Source of the DNA: Isoetes taiwanensis
Taxonomy: Eukaryota; Streptophyta; Lycopodiopsida; Isoetales; Isoetaceae
NCBI GenBank assembly: GCA_021234155.1
Contig: JAJEKV010000002.1
Span: 35,570,128 to 35,634,127, forward strand
DNA length: 64,000 bases
Reading direction: 5' to 3'
The position numbers were made by a program, and so were the translations under genes. Below, piece by piece: positions 21,448-32,380 of this stretch; the stretch's first letter is position 1, and each line of letters starts with the position of its first letter. Below the pieces are notes generated by a model. The model was not told the DNA's origin, did no database searches, and saw nothing but the letters and a program-made list of their open reading frames with translations.

Positions 21448-21486
21448 AATAATTCCTGCAGAACGGAAAGTAGTGTTAGTACTTGG

Positions 21487-21780
21487 GAGACTTGGGGCTG
21501 AAGAGAAGGTTGTATCATAGAGGCCAAATTGGGCCGCCCAATTTGGCGGATCATGATAAATTGGCCAGCCAATTTACTCCCGCTCAATTAATGGTGAGAC
21601 TTGTGGCTGAAGAGACGGTTGCATCATAGAGGCCAAATTGGAAGCCCCGCCCAATTTGGCGGACACGCCACCACCAAATTGGGGCCAGCCCAATTCTCCC
21701 CTTCAACTCATAGTGAGACTTGGGGCTGAGGAGGCGGTTGCATCATAGAGGCCAAATTGGGGCGCCCAATTTGGCCGGAT
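21487..21780. repeat. Three tandem ~115-bp units, each ending in a palindrome
   Basis: GAGACTTGGGGCTGAAGAGA...TTGCATCATAGAGGCCAAATTGG repeats at about 21487, 21596 and 21715 (periods 109 and 119 bp). Each copy leads directly into one AAATTGGGC-type palindrome. The array sits just upstream of, or within a leader intron of, the H3-mimic gene. Confidence 0.85.
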
Positions 21781-21887
21781 CCCTACACACACCAAATTGG
21801 GCGCCCGCCCAATTTACTCCTGCCCAAGTCTACCATCCAAGGAAGTCGTGCTGTCCTTAAGAGTAAATTGGGCGTCCGCCCAATTTG
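21523..21887. repeat. Seven AAATTGGG...CCCAATTT palindromes in 365 bp
   Basis: Dyads at 21523-21547, 21558-21575, 21632-21659, 21674-21695, 21751-21775, 21792-21815 and 21864-21887. Arms are constant (CCAAATTGGG/CCCAATTTGG) while centres vary from two to ten bases. This is the densest cluster in the element, next to the H3-mimic start. Confidence 0.9.
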
Positions 21888-23532
21888 GTGTGAGGGAGAA
21901 GTTCGTTCTACTGCCCTTGAGCGTAGTTAAGATACCCCTCGTGATGGAAGGGTAGCCTACTGGAGAAAAAGGCCAATGTTGTGCAAAATGAAAGCCCCTC
22001 GGGGAAGCAATTGGGTGCCCTATGAAGTTACGCACTGGTATGCATTTGTAGGGACCCGGTGAGGCATCTAGAAGATGTTAATTTGTCGACCACGACCCAA
22101 TTTCCTCTAAGCAAAAAGTGGGATACTCAATCGGTGGCAAAGCTCAAGTTTATATTTAGATAGTAGTCCAGCTTACCTTTGCCTCTGTGGTGGGGCGAGA
22201 TGCCATCAACTGCTAAGTTTCCTTGGTGTACAGGGGTTCCCAGGCGATAGGACAATGATCAGAGGAAGGCGCCAACAGGATGGCGACAAGCGGCCGAAAC
22301 ACAAGGCGCCAAGTGCTCGATTTGAAGCGGCAAAAACTGGTTTGGGAGTATAGTTGGTGACAGGATAGGGATGAGAATGACTTTCTGGGTAAAAATATAG
22401 GCGCGGCAGTGTTAAAGCGGAGCGGCGCCAAGGAAGCCACGAATTTTCTAAAGCTGCGGTCGAGGAGAATGAGGGGCTTTTAAAGGGTTATGGACCTTTC
22501 ATGGCCCGAAGACAAGTGTCGTGCATGTGAGAGTTTGGACTTTTCAAATAAAAATGGACCGTTGATGGGTTCGAGCGTGAGGAATTAATTGTGGACCTTA
22601 TTAATAATTGCACGGAGATTTTAAATTTCAAATCCGTCATTTAAAGCCCGCCCAAATTTAATTCGAGTCATGCACGGGGAAGTTGTGTTTAAAAGTTCGG
22701 GCGGACATATTACTTGAAATTAGGGGGACATTTAACTTTCAAAATAGGGGGAAATTACATTCAAATTTTGGGGGAATTTGTGTTTAAATGTAAATCGCTT
22801 CAGACCTATTGTTTTTTTAAGCCTTTGCTCTGTTTGGCCACTATCTTTTCTTCAAAGGCATAAACATCTTCAGCTTCATACTCATGGCCACGAAATCTCC
22901 AAAGGTTTGTCTTTGCTCCTCAGTTTTATTTCGCCATAGCTCGATGTGTAATTCTGCAAATGTAATCGAAGGGATGTAATCATTCACGCCTTTCCATTCC
23001 CATTTGTTCATTCGCACCTCTTCAACGCCTGTTCATTCACACCTCTTCATTCACGCTGTTCATTCACACCTCTTCATTCCGCCTTTTCGATGGCGCTGTT
23101 GATTACTCCTCATCATTCAGGGGTGGTACTTTGGTCACATTTTTGAAGTTTGGACTTGACACTCTTGTCACATTTACATAAACTCTAAGTTTCGATGCGG
23201 TCCTTCCTTTTCACGAAATTGGTGTGCGAGGAATTGTGTGCTTTTTGTTTTCTCCATGCTCGTTTGTTTGCCCCAAGAACTACCCCGATAAGTCCACCCT
23301 TGTTTGTAGTCAGGCCCTTCCAATGCTTTCGATTGTATTTGTTTTGGTAGCTCAATGATGGATTCCACTTAGGTAACCAGTCCAACCCTCCCCTTTCAAT
23401 GAAGGGGGTTCTTTTTAGTAATGCCGCCTCGTTCGGTTTCATTTCTGAGAAAGGGACAAATTGGGTGGTCGCCCAGATTGTCCTTTTGTGTAGATGACCG
23501 AATAGGTGAAATTGGCGGGTGGGCAAAGCGTA

Positions 23533-24000
23533 TCTCAAGTTGTGCCTATTCTACAAGTTGTCACTTTCGAATGTGTTTTCTCTATGGCGGCTAAATTGGC
23601 GGGGTAGAAGTCTCGCCTACTTTACGGCTCTTCTACAACCACAACCAAATTGGGCGCCCAATTTGTAGCGGTCATGGCTTTGTTGAGGCGAGAACCTTTT
23701 TTGTACCCATTGTGAGTATTTGCATCAATACTAACCCTTTATAAAGCCTCGTTGGTTGAAGTATCTCAAGTTGTGCCTATTGTGCCTATTCTCAAGTTGT
23801 CACTTTCGAATGTGTCTTCTCTATGGCAGCTAAATTGGGTGAAGCCCAGTGTGCGCCTTCTTCTGATTCTTCTACAACCACGACCAAATTGGGGGCGCCC
23901 AATTGTCCGGTCATGGCTTTGTTTGAGGCGAGAACCTTTCTTTGCAACCCATTGTGAGGCCGACCGCATCAATACTAACCTTATATAAAGCCTCATTCGG
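23533..24000 (+). repeat. Tandem duplication, ~230 bp x 2
   Basis: Copy 1 (about 23533-23758) and copy 2 (about 23766-24000) share CAAGTTGTGCCTATTCT, TTCTCTATGGCRGCTAAATTGG, GGTCATGGCTTTGTTTGAGG and the TATAAAGCCTC end. Each carries its own palindrome and its own TATA-like sequence. Confidence 0.85.
23981..23990 (+). promoter_or_regulatory. TATA-like box upstream of the DUF7869-like gene
   Basis: TTATATAAAG in copy 2 of the duplication; copy 1 has TTTATAAAG at about 23737. Position and sequence fit a plant TATA box for the rightward gene. No start site can be confirmed. Confidence 0.45.
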
Positions 24001-24380
24001 TTCAAATTGGTGACGCCCAATTTGCAACAAGGGGAATCTAAAGACCTCATATGTAAAAAGGGCACCCACCCAATTTCATTGTCGTGCAACCATTGAATGG
24101 CCATCCCCCCATGTCCTTTGCATTGCTTTCTCGTCTTCCTTACTCAATTTTAACACTACTGAAATCCTTGTGCAGGTTGTGTATCTCTTCCTTAATGAAC
24201 ATCTAGTAGCAAAGGGAGTTGTGGGGCAAATGACACAATGCCACTTCAAGGAGATATCGAATGGAGTAGTGAGCGTAGGTGTGGAGGAAGTGTTCGAAGG
24301 CCACCATACCCTTCCTTGGCCAACTCAGATGCAAACACAATAGCGAAGCCGGGGCTCATTAGTTCTACGGAGAAGCGAAG

Positions 24381-27278
24381 ATGCTCGTGAGTCGTCGTAC
24401 GCTAATCATGTCCCCAAACAAAAAGACAAAGGGACGAGAGGTGGGAAAGGAGACACAACCGCTGACAAGATATACCCTTCTTGAAAAGGATTGTGAGATA
24501 TGGCACTCCTGCGACTCCATTATCGCCGGAAAGGGATTCATATCTTTCACTGGCCCCGATGATGCAGTTTGTGACCAGTTTCTGGGTTTCAAGTTTGTGG
24601 GAGTATATCACATGGCGAAGGTTTCCCTCCCTTTCTGAAGTGAACATCCGTTGCGGGGTTGCTTGGTACCGCTGCGAAACCGGGGATGCTCGTGAGATGG
24701 AGCAATGACCTCGTCCTTGTTGATGGAGTAAAGGTCTCGGAGATATTGACCGCAGCACCGCAACAGGAAGCAGATATTGTGTCCAGCCAGGGGAGCTCAG
24801 AGCATCAGAAGCACCCAAATTATGAAAGCGACATTACACTTTTCATTCCCGACGCCCCGGGAAGGTTGTAAGGCCACCAAAGCTTGCTCGTCTCACCACT
24901 TTCGAGAATGCTATCCTCGATTCTGGGGAGGACCTTGTGTTGCAAGAATAGGTGTTGCGTCAAGTTCTCTACGAATCAAGTTGTTAACATGCGAAAGGAA
25001 TTCCTTGCCATGAAATCAAGTGATAGGGTTACTTTTGTTTATGACATGTTCGCCAACAACATGAAAGGTCGAAGAGTGGGACGACTAGTGCTGCAAGGGA
25101 ATCTCGTTTGCAAAAGGGCGTGGTATCTTGGTCTCGGGATCTCAAAGTCGGCGTATCTGAAATGGAAGGCACAATTTCTTGAGGGTGCACGCAAGGCCGA
25201 ACATGGTAACTGTGGCACCTTGAAGCCTCGCTCCTCGACGTTGGCATGTGAGGCCGTGTTTTCCATGTTTGTGAGGGAGAACGGTGAATCCTTGCCCCAC
25301 CGCGGCGGGGAGAAAGCGAGGGGGGATAAGAGAATGTCGGGGAAGTTGCCTGCAATGTTTACGAAGTCCAGCATTCTAGAAGAGGTTAATGCAGAGGTTG
25401 TGGCATTGACTGGCAAGAAGGTATCACCGACAGGTTTTCATAGAACGTGGAGGAGGAGCTTCCGGGACGTCAGTATCGCAAAGAAAATTGCATTCTCCAA
25501 ATGCGATACATGTGAGGTGATCCGCACGAAGTGCGAAGACCAAAGATGAAGGAGAGGAGGATGTTGCATGATGAAAGAAGAGCGCATAGACCGGAGCGGG
25601 CCTCGTGTCGCACAGATCGGGTCGTGGAGATTATACTCCCACGGATATCCGGCCAATATCTTTGTATTATTCACGACAAAATGGATCAAGCCAAAACAAT
25701 GATTCCAAAATTGCAACAATCGTGAAGTCTCTCGGAGACTTGACAAGCTCAAAACGACATTGGTGGTGCATTGACTCATGGTCATGGGAATGGATCCTAT
25801 GGAAACTTTGCCACGGACTTATGGCGGATGACTCTAACTTCCATGTAGGTTCTTTGAATAGCATCTTGAAGAGATTAGAGATGGGGACCACGCAGTATGC
25901 AGGAGGCCACTGCCGATTGCTGAATCATCTGCTCCAAAATGGGTCTCCTCATTGCGAGACACGGACGGCCTTGGAGTCAAAGTTGTCACTATCAATACAA
26001 AAAGCATACCGCTAATTTGTATAAACCCACTTTTTATTTTATGTAAGCTAAAGAGGGACCATCATTGAAGCCTCTGCCCAAGATACTTTATTTGCAATTT
26101 GGACAACGATATTTTTGCATTGGACGAGAACAAGAATAATATGCGTCTTCTCCTATCTTTCTTACCTAGTATATCTTGGTGTGTTTGAAGATATTGAGCT
26201 AGGGTTCATGATGCCCGGTCATACACATGATGATATCGATGCCTTGTTTGGTAACTTCTCTACATCTTTAAAGAAGGCTGAGGTGCTCACAATGCCAGAA
26301 CTACTGTATGAATTCCACAAATGCAACTTGAATACACCTGTGCCCTATGTTGTTGACAAAGTTCCGGATTGGAAGGGTTTTATAGAAGGCTACATACCAG
26401 ATGGGGATGATAGATTGACAGGTCATACCACCCCTCTAACTTTCAGATTCGCTATGAATGGTGATTGGCCAGTCATGTATTACAAAACTAGACCCACTTA
26501 CTTGGATTGGTTGCCTGCTGGTGGAATAAAGATGTGGAAAGAAAAAGAGGACGGGAAGCCCATGATGCCAGTTGGATATCCTAAGCTGCTTCCTCCCAAG
26601 AAATCGGTGAAGGACCTTGGCCTGCTGCGAAACAGTATCCACAAGCATATATTGCATTGGGTTGCTTGTTCAACTAGTAACAAAGGGTGCTCGAAGCTGC
26701 CAAGTACTTCGGACGCAGTTCCGTCCACGATTGAATATTGGATGAAACTCTTGCAAGAACTCGGGAACATCAGCAGTGACGAAGGCACTTATAATGACTT
26801 CTGGCCACGTACTAGGCAAGCACAAGCTCCACCTCATGTAGCTGTAGTGGTGGAGCCAATTGCTACTATCACTCCTCCTTATGTCGGCCCCTGGAAGGAC
26901 AAACCTGTACCGGAATTCAACCCATACAAAGATTTGAAGAAAGGTATATTTATTATGGCACGCCCTGATGATGTGTTGTGCCCAACTTGGGTGGGCCTAG
27001 CTACTGAGGACCCACAAATGGATGATAAGAAGGAGAACTTTGAGACTATTCTGGTGACTTGGTGGGAGCCAATCCCAGTGAGGAACCAAGTCTACCCAGC
27101 TAATTATGCCAATTGCTGGAAGAAGAGATGGAGGCCAACGACTGCAAGTGACCGCATAGAAGTGGAGACTATCGACTACGCTTGGGAGCCATCAAACAAG
27201 AAGAAGATACCTAATACTATTAAGATACCCGTGCATGCTGCTGAGGCATATGCAGCACTCGCAGGGGATGTCAACTAG
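24381..27278 (+). pseudogene. DUF7869-type transposase-like protein, frameshifted
   Basis: A chain of overlapping frames reads as one large protein. The N-terminal part has LTRYTLLEKDCEIWHSCDSI, then FVYDMFANNMKGRRVGRLVL and VCKRAWYLGLGISKSAYLKW (about 25105-25165). A cysteine motif FSKCDTCEVIRTKCEDQ follows at 25495-25545. Next come LCIIHDKMDQAKTMIPKL (25660-25715) and LYLQ..LDNDIFALDENKNN (26085-26135). ELGFMMPGHTHDDIDALFGN is at 26192-26250. The C-terminal half (26250-27278) is intact, with a GIFIMARPDDVLCPTWVGLA module. The order C-x2-C, (D/H)xMDQxKT, LxLDN, GHTHxDID matches the family I know as DUF7869, where the acidic residues suggest an RNase H-like nuclease. At least five indels break it. 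Confidence 0.75.
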
Positions 27279-27338
27279 TGTATGAAAATGAGTCATTCAT
27301 CCAAGTGTACTAAAAAATGGTCCATAAATTCAGGTATT

Positions 27339-27363
27339 GTCCATAATTAATGAAATTGTGCTT
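27339..27363 (-). repeat. Right terminal inverted repeat of the 12.7 kb transposon
   Basis: Complement starts AAGCACAATTTCATTAATTA and ends TGGAC. Two mismatches to the left TIR, both transitions. GTAT follows at 27364-27367. Further inward, TGGAC motifs recur near both ends. Confidence 0.9.
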
Positions 27364-27850
27364 GTATGGGACTGTGGACTTCATCCCTAGGGCTCGTGCC
27401 AAGAAAGCTTTCTGCACCTGCTCCAAGTCATTCCAAGTGGCAAGAGAAATCACTGGGCCCCAGACCTCGACCCCGTACAAAAGCACAGGTTCTACTGGCA
27501 CCGTGAATAAGTGCGATTGGTGGGCCCAATCATACAGCTCTGCCTTGTGGCTATTGTTCTCCATTGCATAGAGTGCCTTTCAACCTGTTGTGGCTCGCAG
27601 CCGGATGAAATTGGCCCGGTTAAGTGGTCGGCGGGAACTCCCCAAATATTTGTAAGCGGACACCACTTCAACATTTTGTCCACGATAAGTGAGGATTGGA
27701 GGCGTTGGCTGGCGTACGGACGATACCAGAACTACCTTGGTTTTGGCTAAGTTGATGCGCATGTCAGTCACCTGGCAAAATATGTCGAGGGCATCGAGAT
27801 GGCGTTGCATGTCTTCTTGAGTGTGTGCTAGGAATCTATCAATGAAATGT

Positions 27851-28242
27851 ACATCTGTCTAGGATAGTGGACACTTTTAGCTGTAAACATCTTGGCAGTA
27901 AACAACTTTTTTTTGTTGCAGTTCATTTGCTAAGCCACACTTTCTATTAGCTATATGTTATTTACAACCATCCCAATTCGCCAAATTCGAATATGGTATT
28001 GGAATGCCGATTTTGATACCGAAATAAAAATTCTTGGCCTTTCTCATCTTTCTATTTCAATGCTTCATTACCACAACACATTCATTACTCCAACCCTGAG
28101 AAAGCTCAGAGGCCGACGAATTTGATGTACAACAAGCTTGTCTATGATGTAGAAGAAACTCTGTTTATAGTGGTCAGGCTTCCATTTCATAGCCAGGATT
28201 TGAAAAAAAAAAAAATTGGATGAAGATGTGGGCATCAAATTG

Positions 28243-28273
<31 letters not shown>

Positions 28274-29999
28274 GGGTGTGTAATGGGGTTTGTGCTATTT
28301 GTGCTATTTAATGGTTTTCTTTGCTATTCATGAACTTGTCAATGTATTTTATTTTTTACTTTTTTCCAAGCCAAAAAAACATCTCCCATAACACACCCAA
28401 AACAAAAATACCTTCTTGTATTACCCTCTCGTAATATGAAATTGATTGTGCAAACTTTCCCTAACATATGCTATTACATATTCTTTTACTTGTAGCATCT
28501 TCATCAACCTAGCCAAGGATCCTCCTTGCATAAATGACCCAATAAGTACAATATCTCTATGCTTAGCCAAGGAGCTCCCTTAAATGACTCTCCTTAAATT
28601 AGTATCTCTATGACATTAGTATCTCTGTGATATGCTGTAACTTCCTATTGGGGAATGTTTTGTAGCTTGATTTGGAGCTTCTATGAAGCAAGAAGTATCT
28701 CATACATGGACAAATCCTAACATGAAAAACATATCAGATGCACAAGCAAATAAAAGTTTAAAAGGAAAAAGAAAAAACATTGCTCCAATAAAGCATCCAC
28801 CACCAAGGAACGGCAACAAAGTCCACCCTATTACCTCCATTACTATTGCTTACTCAAGCTTACAACTAGAAAATGCTCTTGTTATGGGCAATACCAAAAA
28901 GTTATTAATTTCTACAATTATTTGGTGTAAGAGCTTTTCATGCTCTTTAAGTGCTTATAACATGCAATTTTTAGGTTGCCACTAAGGGCAATCCCTCGCT
29001 TATGTAGTGATGTGGGATATTCGAGGTATATGCCAGAATATACTCGAATATACCTGATGACTGCATGTGGTTAGTCATTTTGCCCGTCGCTTGCGTTGTT
29101 GATCGACCCAGTCGCCCTTGTTCAGACCGGGCAAACTGGCATGCATCCCACTGCTGCACCTCTCCAATGCCAAAGGTGTGAACTACCAGAATCTGCTATC
29201 CCAAGGGATGGAAACTTATCGAGCGCACCCTTCGCGACCTGTCTGACCGTCCGGCCATAGCCATAGCCACCACTGTATTGATCAAGCTAAAAAATCTTAT
29301 GCCGAAGTTAGTTGTGGTTGAGCATAACATGTATGCTCATCTTGCGGGATGGCAAAATAGGCAGCAGTGTCCAAAAAGTTTGCAGTTTATGTTTTTTTAG
29401 AGCTAGTCCACAGTCTTAGAGCTTTGATCTATAGTTTTAATGTAGTTTGCGCATCTGGTATAAGTAAACAATTTCGATTTTGGACATTTTCTCATCATAC
29501 TCTTCCATTTTGTAGGTCATCGCAAGGCTATGATACGAACATATTGCATTCTTCAGATGGTTTGCAAGTTTGATGGGTTATCAAATTCAGAAGCTCAAAT
29601 CAAAGTTGAAGGTATAATTATCTTACAGGAAACTAGAGATCTATACATTTTGTCCTTAAAAAAGCTAGAGTATGAATATTTATCCTGCAAGAAGCCAAAA
29701 CTCAGATATAAAGGGAGCAGCAAAATTTGGGGTTTGGCTTGAATACAAGTACTACGGCATGTTATACCTAAAAGTGACAAGTGATGCTTGTATAAAAGAT
29801 GTCTTTCGTGGTTTATCTGCTTAAATTTCTCGTTGCTACTTTGTAAATCATTTATGAATTATGTGCAGATAGCTTACCTTGATTTATCTACATATGATAT
29901 CTTATGTCATTTTTATCCTTTGCATTGATAGATGCAGTTACCTAAGCTTAGCTCATCCTCTGCATCTTATCTTCTAAATTCTTGCCTTGAAGAACAGGG
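27851..29999. other. Non-coding stretch, AT-rich, with A and T homopolymers
   Basis: I find no gene. There is an A13 run at about 28203 and a T30 run at 28245-28274. The latter could be the poly(A) end of a minus-strand retrotransposed sequence, but I found no flanking duplication. Short ORFs around 28683-28985 and 29367-29742 have random composition. Confidence 0.45.
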
Positions 30000-30123
30000 G
30001 GAAGATCTCCCAGCTAACCTCTATGCCCTGGTGTTGGCAAGGCTCCAATTGCAGCACTTGACAGTAAGAAACCCGACCAGAGTCGGAGGGCCAAACATGA
30101 GACCCTGACTAGTTAAACTCACA

Positions 30124-30354
30124 GTGCTCGACCAGGCATCGAAGACGTTGATGCTGCAGCGCGCTAGTCATTTGAAGGGGACATCGATGTACTTAGACAT
30201 GGATCTGACCCCGGCTCAACAGAAGGAGAGGCAAGAGGAGTTTGCAAAGATTAGACAGGTCAGGCAGGCAGGGGGATCAACAGGCCTGGTGAATGGCAAG
30301 ATGAAGGTATTTGTGCCTCTACGGCCAACAGACCAGGGGACCAAGCACTTCTAG
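30124..30354 (+). pseudogene. LINE-B ORF1 C-terminal piece
   Basis: Encodes HLKGTSMYLDMDLTPAQQKE, then RQEEFAKIRQVRQAGGSTG and GKMKVFVPLRP. The pattern LKGTxxxxxxDLTPxQxxER...VRxxG...KxxV is the conserved C-terminus of ORF1/RRM-like proteins in non-L1 LINEs. Only the end of the protein remains. Confidence 0.65.
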
Positions 30355-30479
30355 ATCCCCCACCTCCAGAATGGCAGATCACACACAGCAGCCAGGACCA
30401 AGTACCCGGGCACCACCCACAGCCCACTCCTGCAGCCCCCATAGGGACTGGGATAGGGCAGTCACCACAGACAGCATAG

Positions 30480-31283
30480 GAAGAGTGCCTTCGAATTGTA
30501 TCGTGGAACTGAAGGGGATTTCCCTGGAAGCGCGGCGAGGGCATTGCTGAAATTGCTACAGGCATGGACATCATCTTCTTGCAAGAGACATGGGAATATA
30601 GTGCCCAAGGTACCATCATTTCTCACTGGCCAATGAGCGCCATGGCAAGCGAGGGTATGGAGGGGTCGCGTGCTACTTCAAAGATGCTACCGCATCCACA
30701 GTCTCGCTCCACAAGGCTGATAGACTCAACCGCTACCTGTGGATACGAGTGCTGCAGCCTCACCATCGCCCACTGTTTATTGCAGGATGTTATATACCCC
30801 ATGAAACTTCTAAGTTCTACAGGGTTCATCAGGTAGATATAGATGTGCATATGCCCTATAGGGAACTGTATGATGACATAGAGCAGTATCGCCAGGAGGG
30901 TCATGTGTTTTTATTAGGAGATTTCAATGCACGTACGGCACACCTTTCAGGAAAATGCTGACTCCAACCTACTTTGGCTAGAAACGGAGGCATCCCAGCA
31001 TGCAAGACGCTCCCAGGATACAGTCTCCGGAGCCTTTGGAAGAAAGTTGGTCCAGCTATGCCAGATCTTTGACATGGTGATCTGCAATGGTATGCTCAGA
31101 TGGCCGCGATCAGGGGGCTTCACATGCAGAAGCGACGGGGGCGATGGTGGAGCCAGCGTGGTGGACTATCTCCTAGCTCCAGTGCCAGAACTTGATATCA
31201 TTAGAGATTTCGCGACAGGCACAGGAACAAGAGATGAAGAGACTTTGTCAGACCACTATCCACTTTATGTCACTTTGGATTAG
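30480..31283 (+). pseudogene. LINE-B apurinic endonuclease domain, broken
   Basis: Reading across frames gives CLRIVSWN*RGFPWKRGEGI, MDIIFLQETWE (the LQET catalytic Glu), PLFIAGCYIPHETSKFY, GHVFLLGDFNART (the DFNAR box) and a terminal SDHYPLYVTLD (the SDH box). All catalytic boxes of the APE-type LINE endonuclease are visible, in the right order and spacing. An in-frame stop after SWN and several frameshifts inactivate it. Confidence 0.8.
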
Positions 31284-31436
31284 AGGCACTTAGTGGCGTG
31301 GCCATAGGACAGGCGCCCTCGGGGTTTGGGATACACCCCGAACTATCGGAAGCAAGCAGGATATGAGGTGGCGCTTGAACGTGAGCTACAGGGGATTGAT
31401 GCCCTCTATACATTGCATGATAAGTGCGAATAGTTT

Positions 31437-31790
31437 GTGAAGGCCTTACTCGCAGCAGCCAGTGAATGCTTTGCAGCAAGAAAGCCCACGTGGAGGGACA
31501 CTGCGCAATTCCCTCAAAACCCATGGTTTGACGCGGAATGCAAGGCTCTAAAGAGTCAGCTACGCACCATCTTAGATCCACAGCTCCGGCAACAGGCCAT
31601 TAGGGACTATAAGGCAGTCTTGAAATCCAAAAAGCATCGCTACATTGCAGAAAATCAGCAACGCATGTTTGATCTACTGATGATTGAGCCAAAAGCCTTT
31701 TGGCCTAGAGTGTTGTATAAGAGGCATCAACCACCTGGCAATGTTACCTCAGACCAGTGGAGACAACGGTTGGAGGAGTTGTATGACCCC
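31437..31790 (+). pseudogene. LINE-B linker between endonuclease and RT
   Basis: Encodes WFDAECKALKSQLRTI, YKAVLKSKKHRYIAENQQ and KAFWPRVLYKRHQPPG. This is the WFDxEC...FW region found between endonuclease and RT in many LINEs. The Gypsy element interrupts it after YDPC, and the frame resumes at 42874. Confidence 0.75.
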
Positions 31791-32379
31791 TGTTAGTCCT
31801 GTGCCTCCTGGTACAGGACTATTCATGCATACGACGGACCAGGTCAAGCTCAAGGATCCACAGACAGGCATGGGTCAGCCGTCAAAAGCCCAGCAAAAGA
31901 CCAAGCAGCAGACCATGCAGTCAAAGCCTGGGTCTGCTACCAAGAGGCGCCGCTCAGACAAGTGACGGCCCGTCACCGCCAGCGTCAGCGTGATTCTAGG
32001 CACTTCAAGAGGCACCGCCAGCATTCCTGCAAATCAGGCCTCCTTCCAGGAGTCGGCACCGAGATCAGTCAGAGTGTCTATATTGGGCCAAAGGCCATTG
32101 TACTATATATATGAGTAGAGCTAGCACATGAGTTTTTAGATGAGTTTTGAGTCTTGTCTCAGTTCAGTCTTCTCTCGATTGCGAGAGCTCATGTATGTTC
32201 ATCATTGATATCAAGGAAGCTTATCATTTTCCTCTCATTGTTCTCTTTTGTTCTGTTTTCTTCTTCTTGTTCTCTTCTTGCAAATCCCGCGTGACATAGT
32301 CCCCCGGATTCTCCTGTTAGATCCACGGGTCCTCACAGAGGGCTGTCTTGCAGGAGTTCCCGAACCCAGACCCCAAACA
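31791..32379 (+). repeat. 5' LTR of the Gypsy element
   Basis: 589 bp, TG...CA ends. A TATATATAT box lies at about 32104. Nearly identical to the 3' LTR except for a patch at about 31900-31980. Confidence 0.92.
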
Positions 32380-32380
32380 C

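Larger units (their letters stand above)
23457..24080. repeat. Second upstream cluster of AAATTGGGC palindromes
   Basis: Members at about 23457 (imperfect), 23646-23664 (CCAAATTGGGCGCCCAATTT core), 23831 (decayed right arm), 23884-23905, 24004-24023 and 24066 (half site). They precede the rightward DUF7869-like gene, mirroring the cluster before the leftward gene. Confidence 0.8.
21888..24360. promoter_or_regulatory. Divergent promoter / intergenic region of the transposon
   Basis: About 2.5 kb separates the leftward H3-mimic gene from the rightward DUF7869-like gene, with no convincing coding sequence. It contains repeated CTTCATTC-rich tracts near 23000-23090, a 230-bp duplication (23533-24000), several palindromes and TATA-like sequences on the plus strand. 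Probably the shared regulatory region. Confidence 0.5.
14653..27363. mobile_element. 12.7 kb TIR DNA transposon encoding a DUF7869-type protein and an H3-tail-mimic protein
   Basis: The element is bounded by 25-bp terminal inverted repeats and a 4-bp GTAT duplication (14649-14652 and 27364-27367). Deleting the element and one GTAT restores LINE-B sequence that aligns with the copy at 730-790. It carries divergent transcription units. Rightward are a small protein gene (14926-15429) and the DUF7869-like gene (24381-27278). Leftward is a long multi-exon gene (about 21460 to 17528) and a further decayed leftward unit (17220-15873). About 20 AAATTGGGC...GCCCAATTT palindromes are spread from 15.6 to 24.1 kb. 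Superfamily assignment is open; related proteins sit near Kyakuja/Dileera/Zisupton-like elements in my memory, but I cannot test this. Confidence 0.88.
13745..27850 (-). mobile_element. LINE-B copy on the minus strand, split by a DNA transposon
   Basis: The 5'-truncated element starts at about 27850, reads leftward to 27364, continues from 14652 and ends at about 13745 with TAGAATAGAATAG, the complement of the TTCTA tail. The right piece encodes NLAKTKVVLVSS, YKYLG and WGPVISLATWNDLEQVQKAFLARA. The left piece encodes the CQCGQVGAVEDECHTFQSYP zinc-binding tail. Across the split the sequence matches the uninterrupted copy at 650-830, so the two pieces were one element before the insertion. Multiple frameshifts. 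Confidence 0.85.

Noticed and set aside
21523-21887. Regularly spaced palindromes as a CRISPR-like array
   Set aside because: Spacing is irregular, the repeat is a dyad with variable centre, there are no cas genes, and the setting is a eukaryotic transposon.
28245-28274. T30 run as the poly(A) end of a minus-strand retrocopy
   Set aside because: No flanking duplication and no retroelement or cDNA-like sequence next to it.
28683-28985. 100-codon ORF in the 28 kb region
   Set aside because: No domain, no conservation cues, AT-rich random composition.
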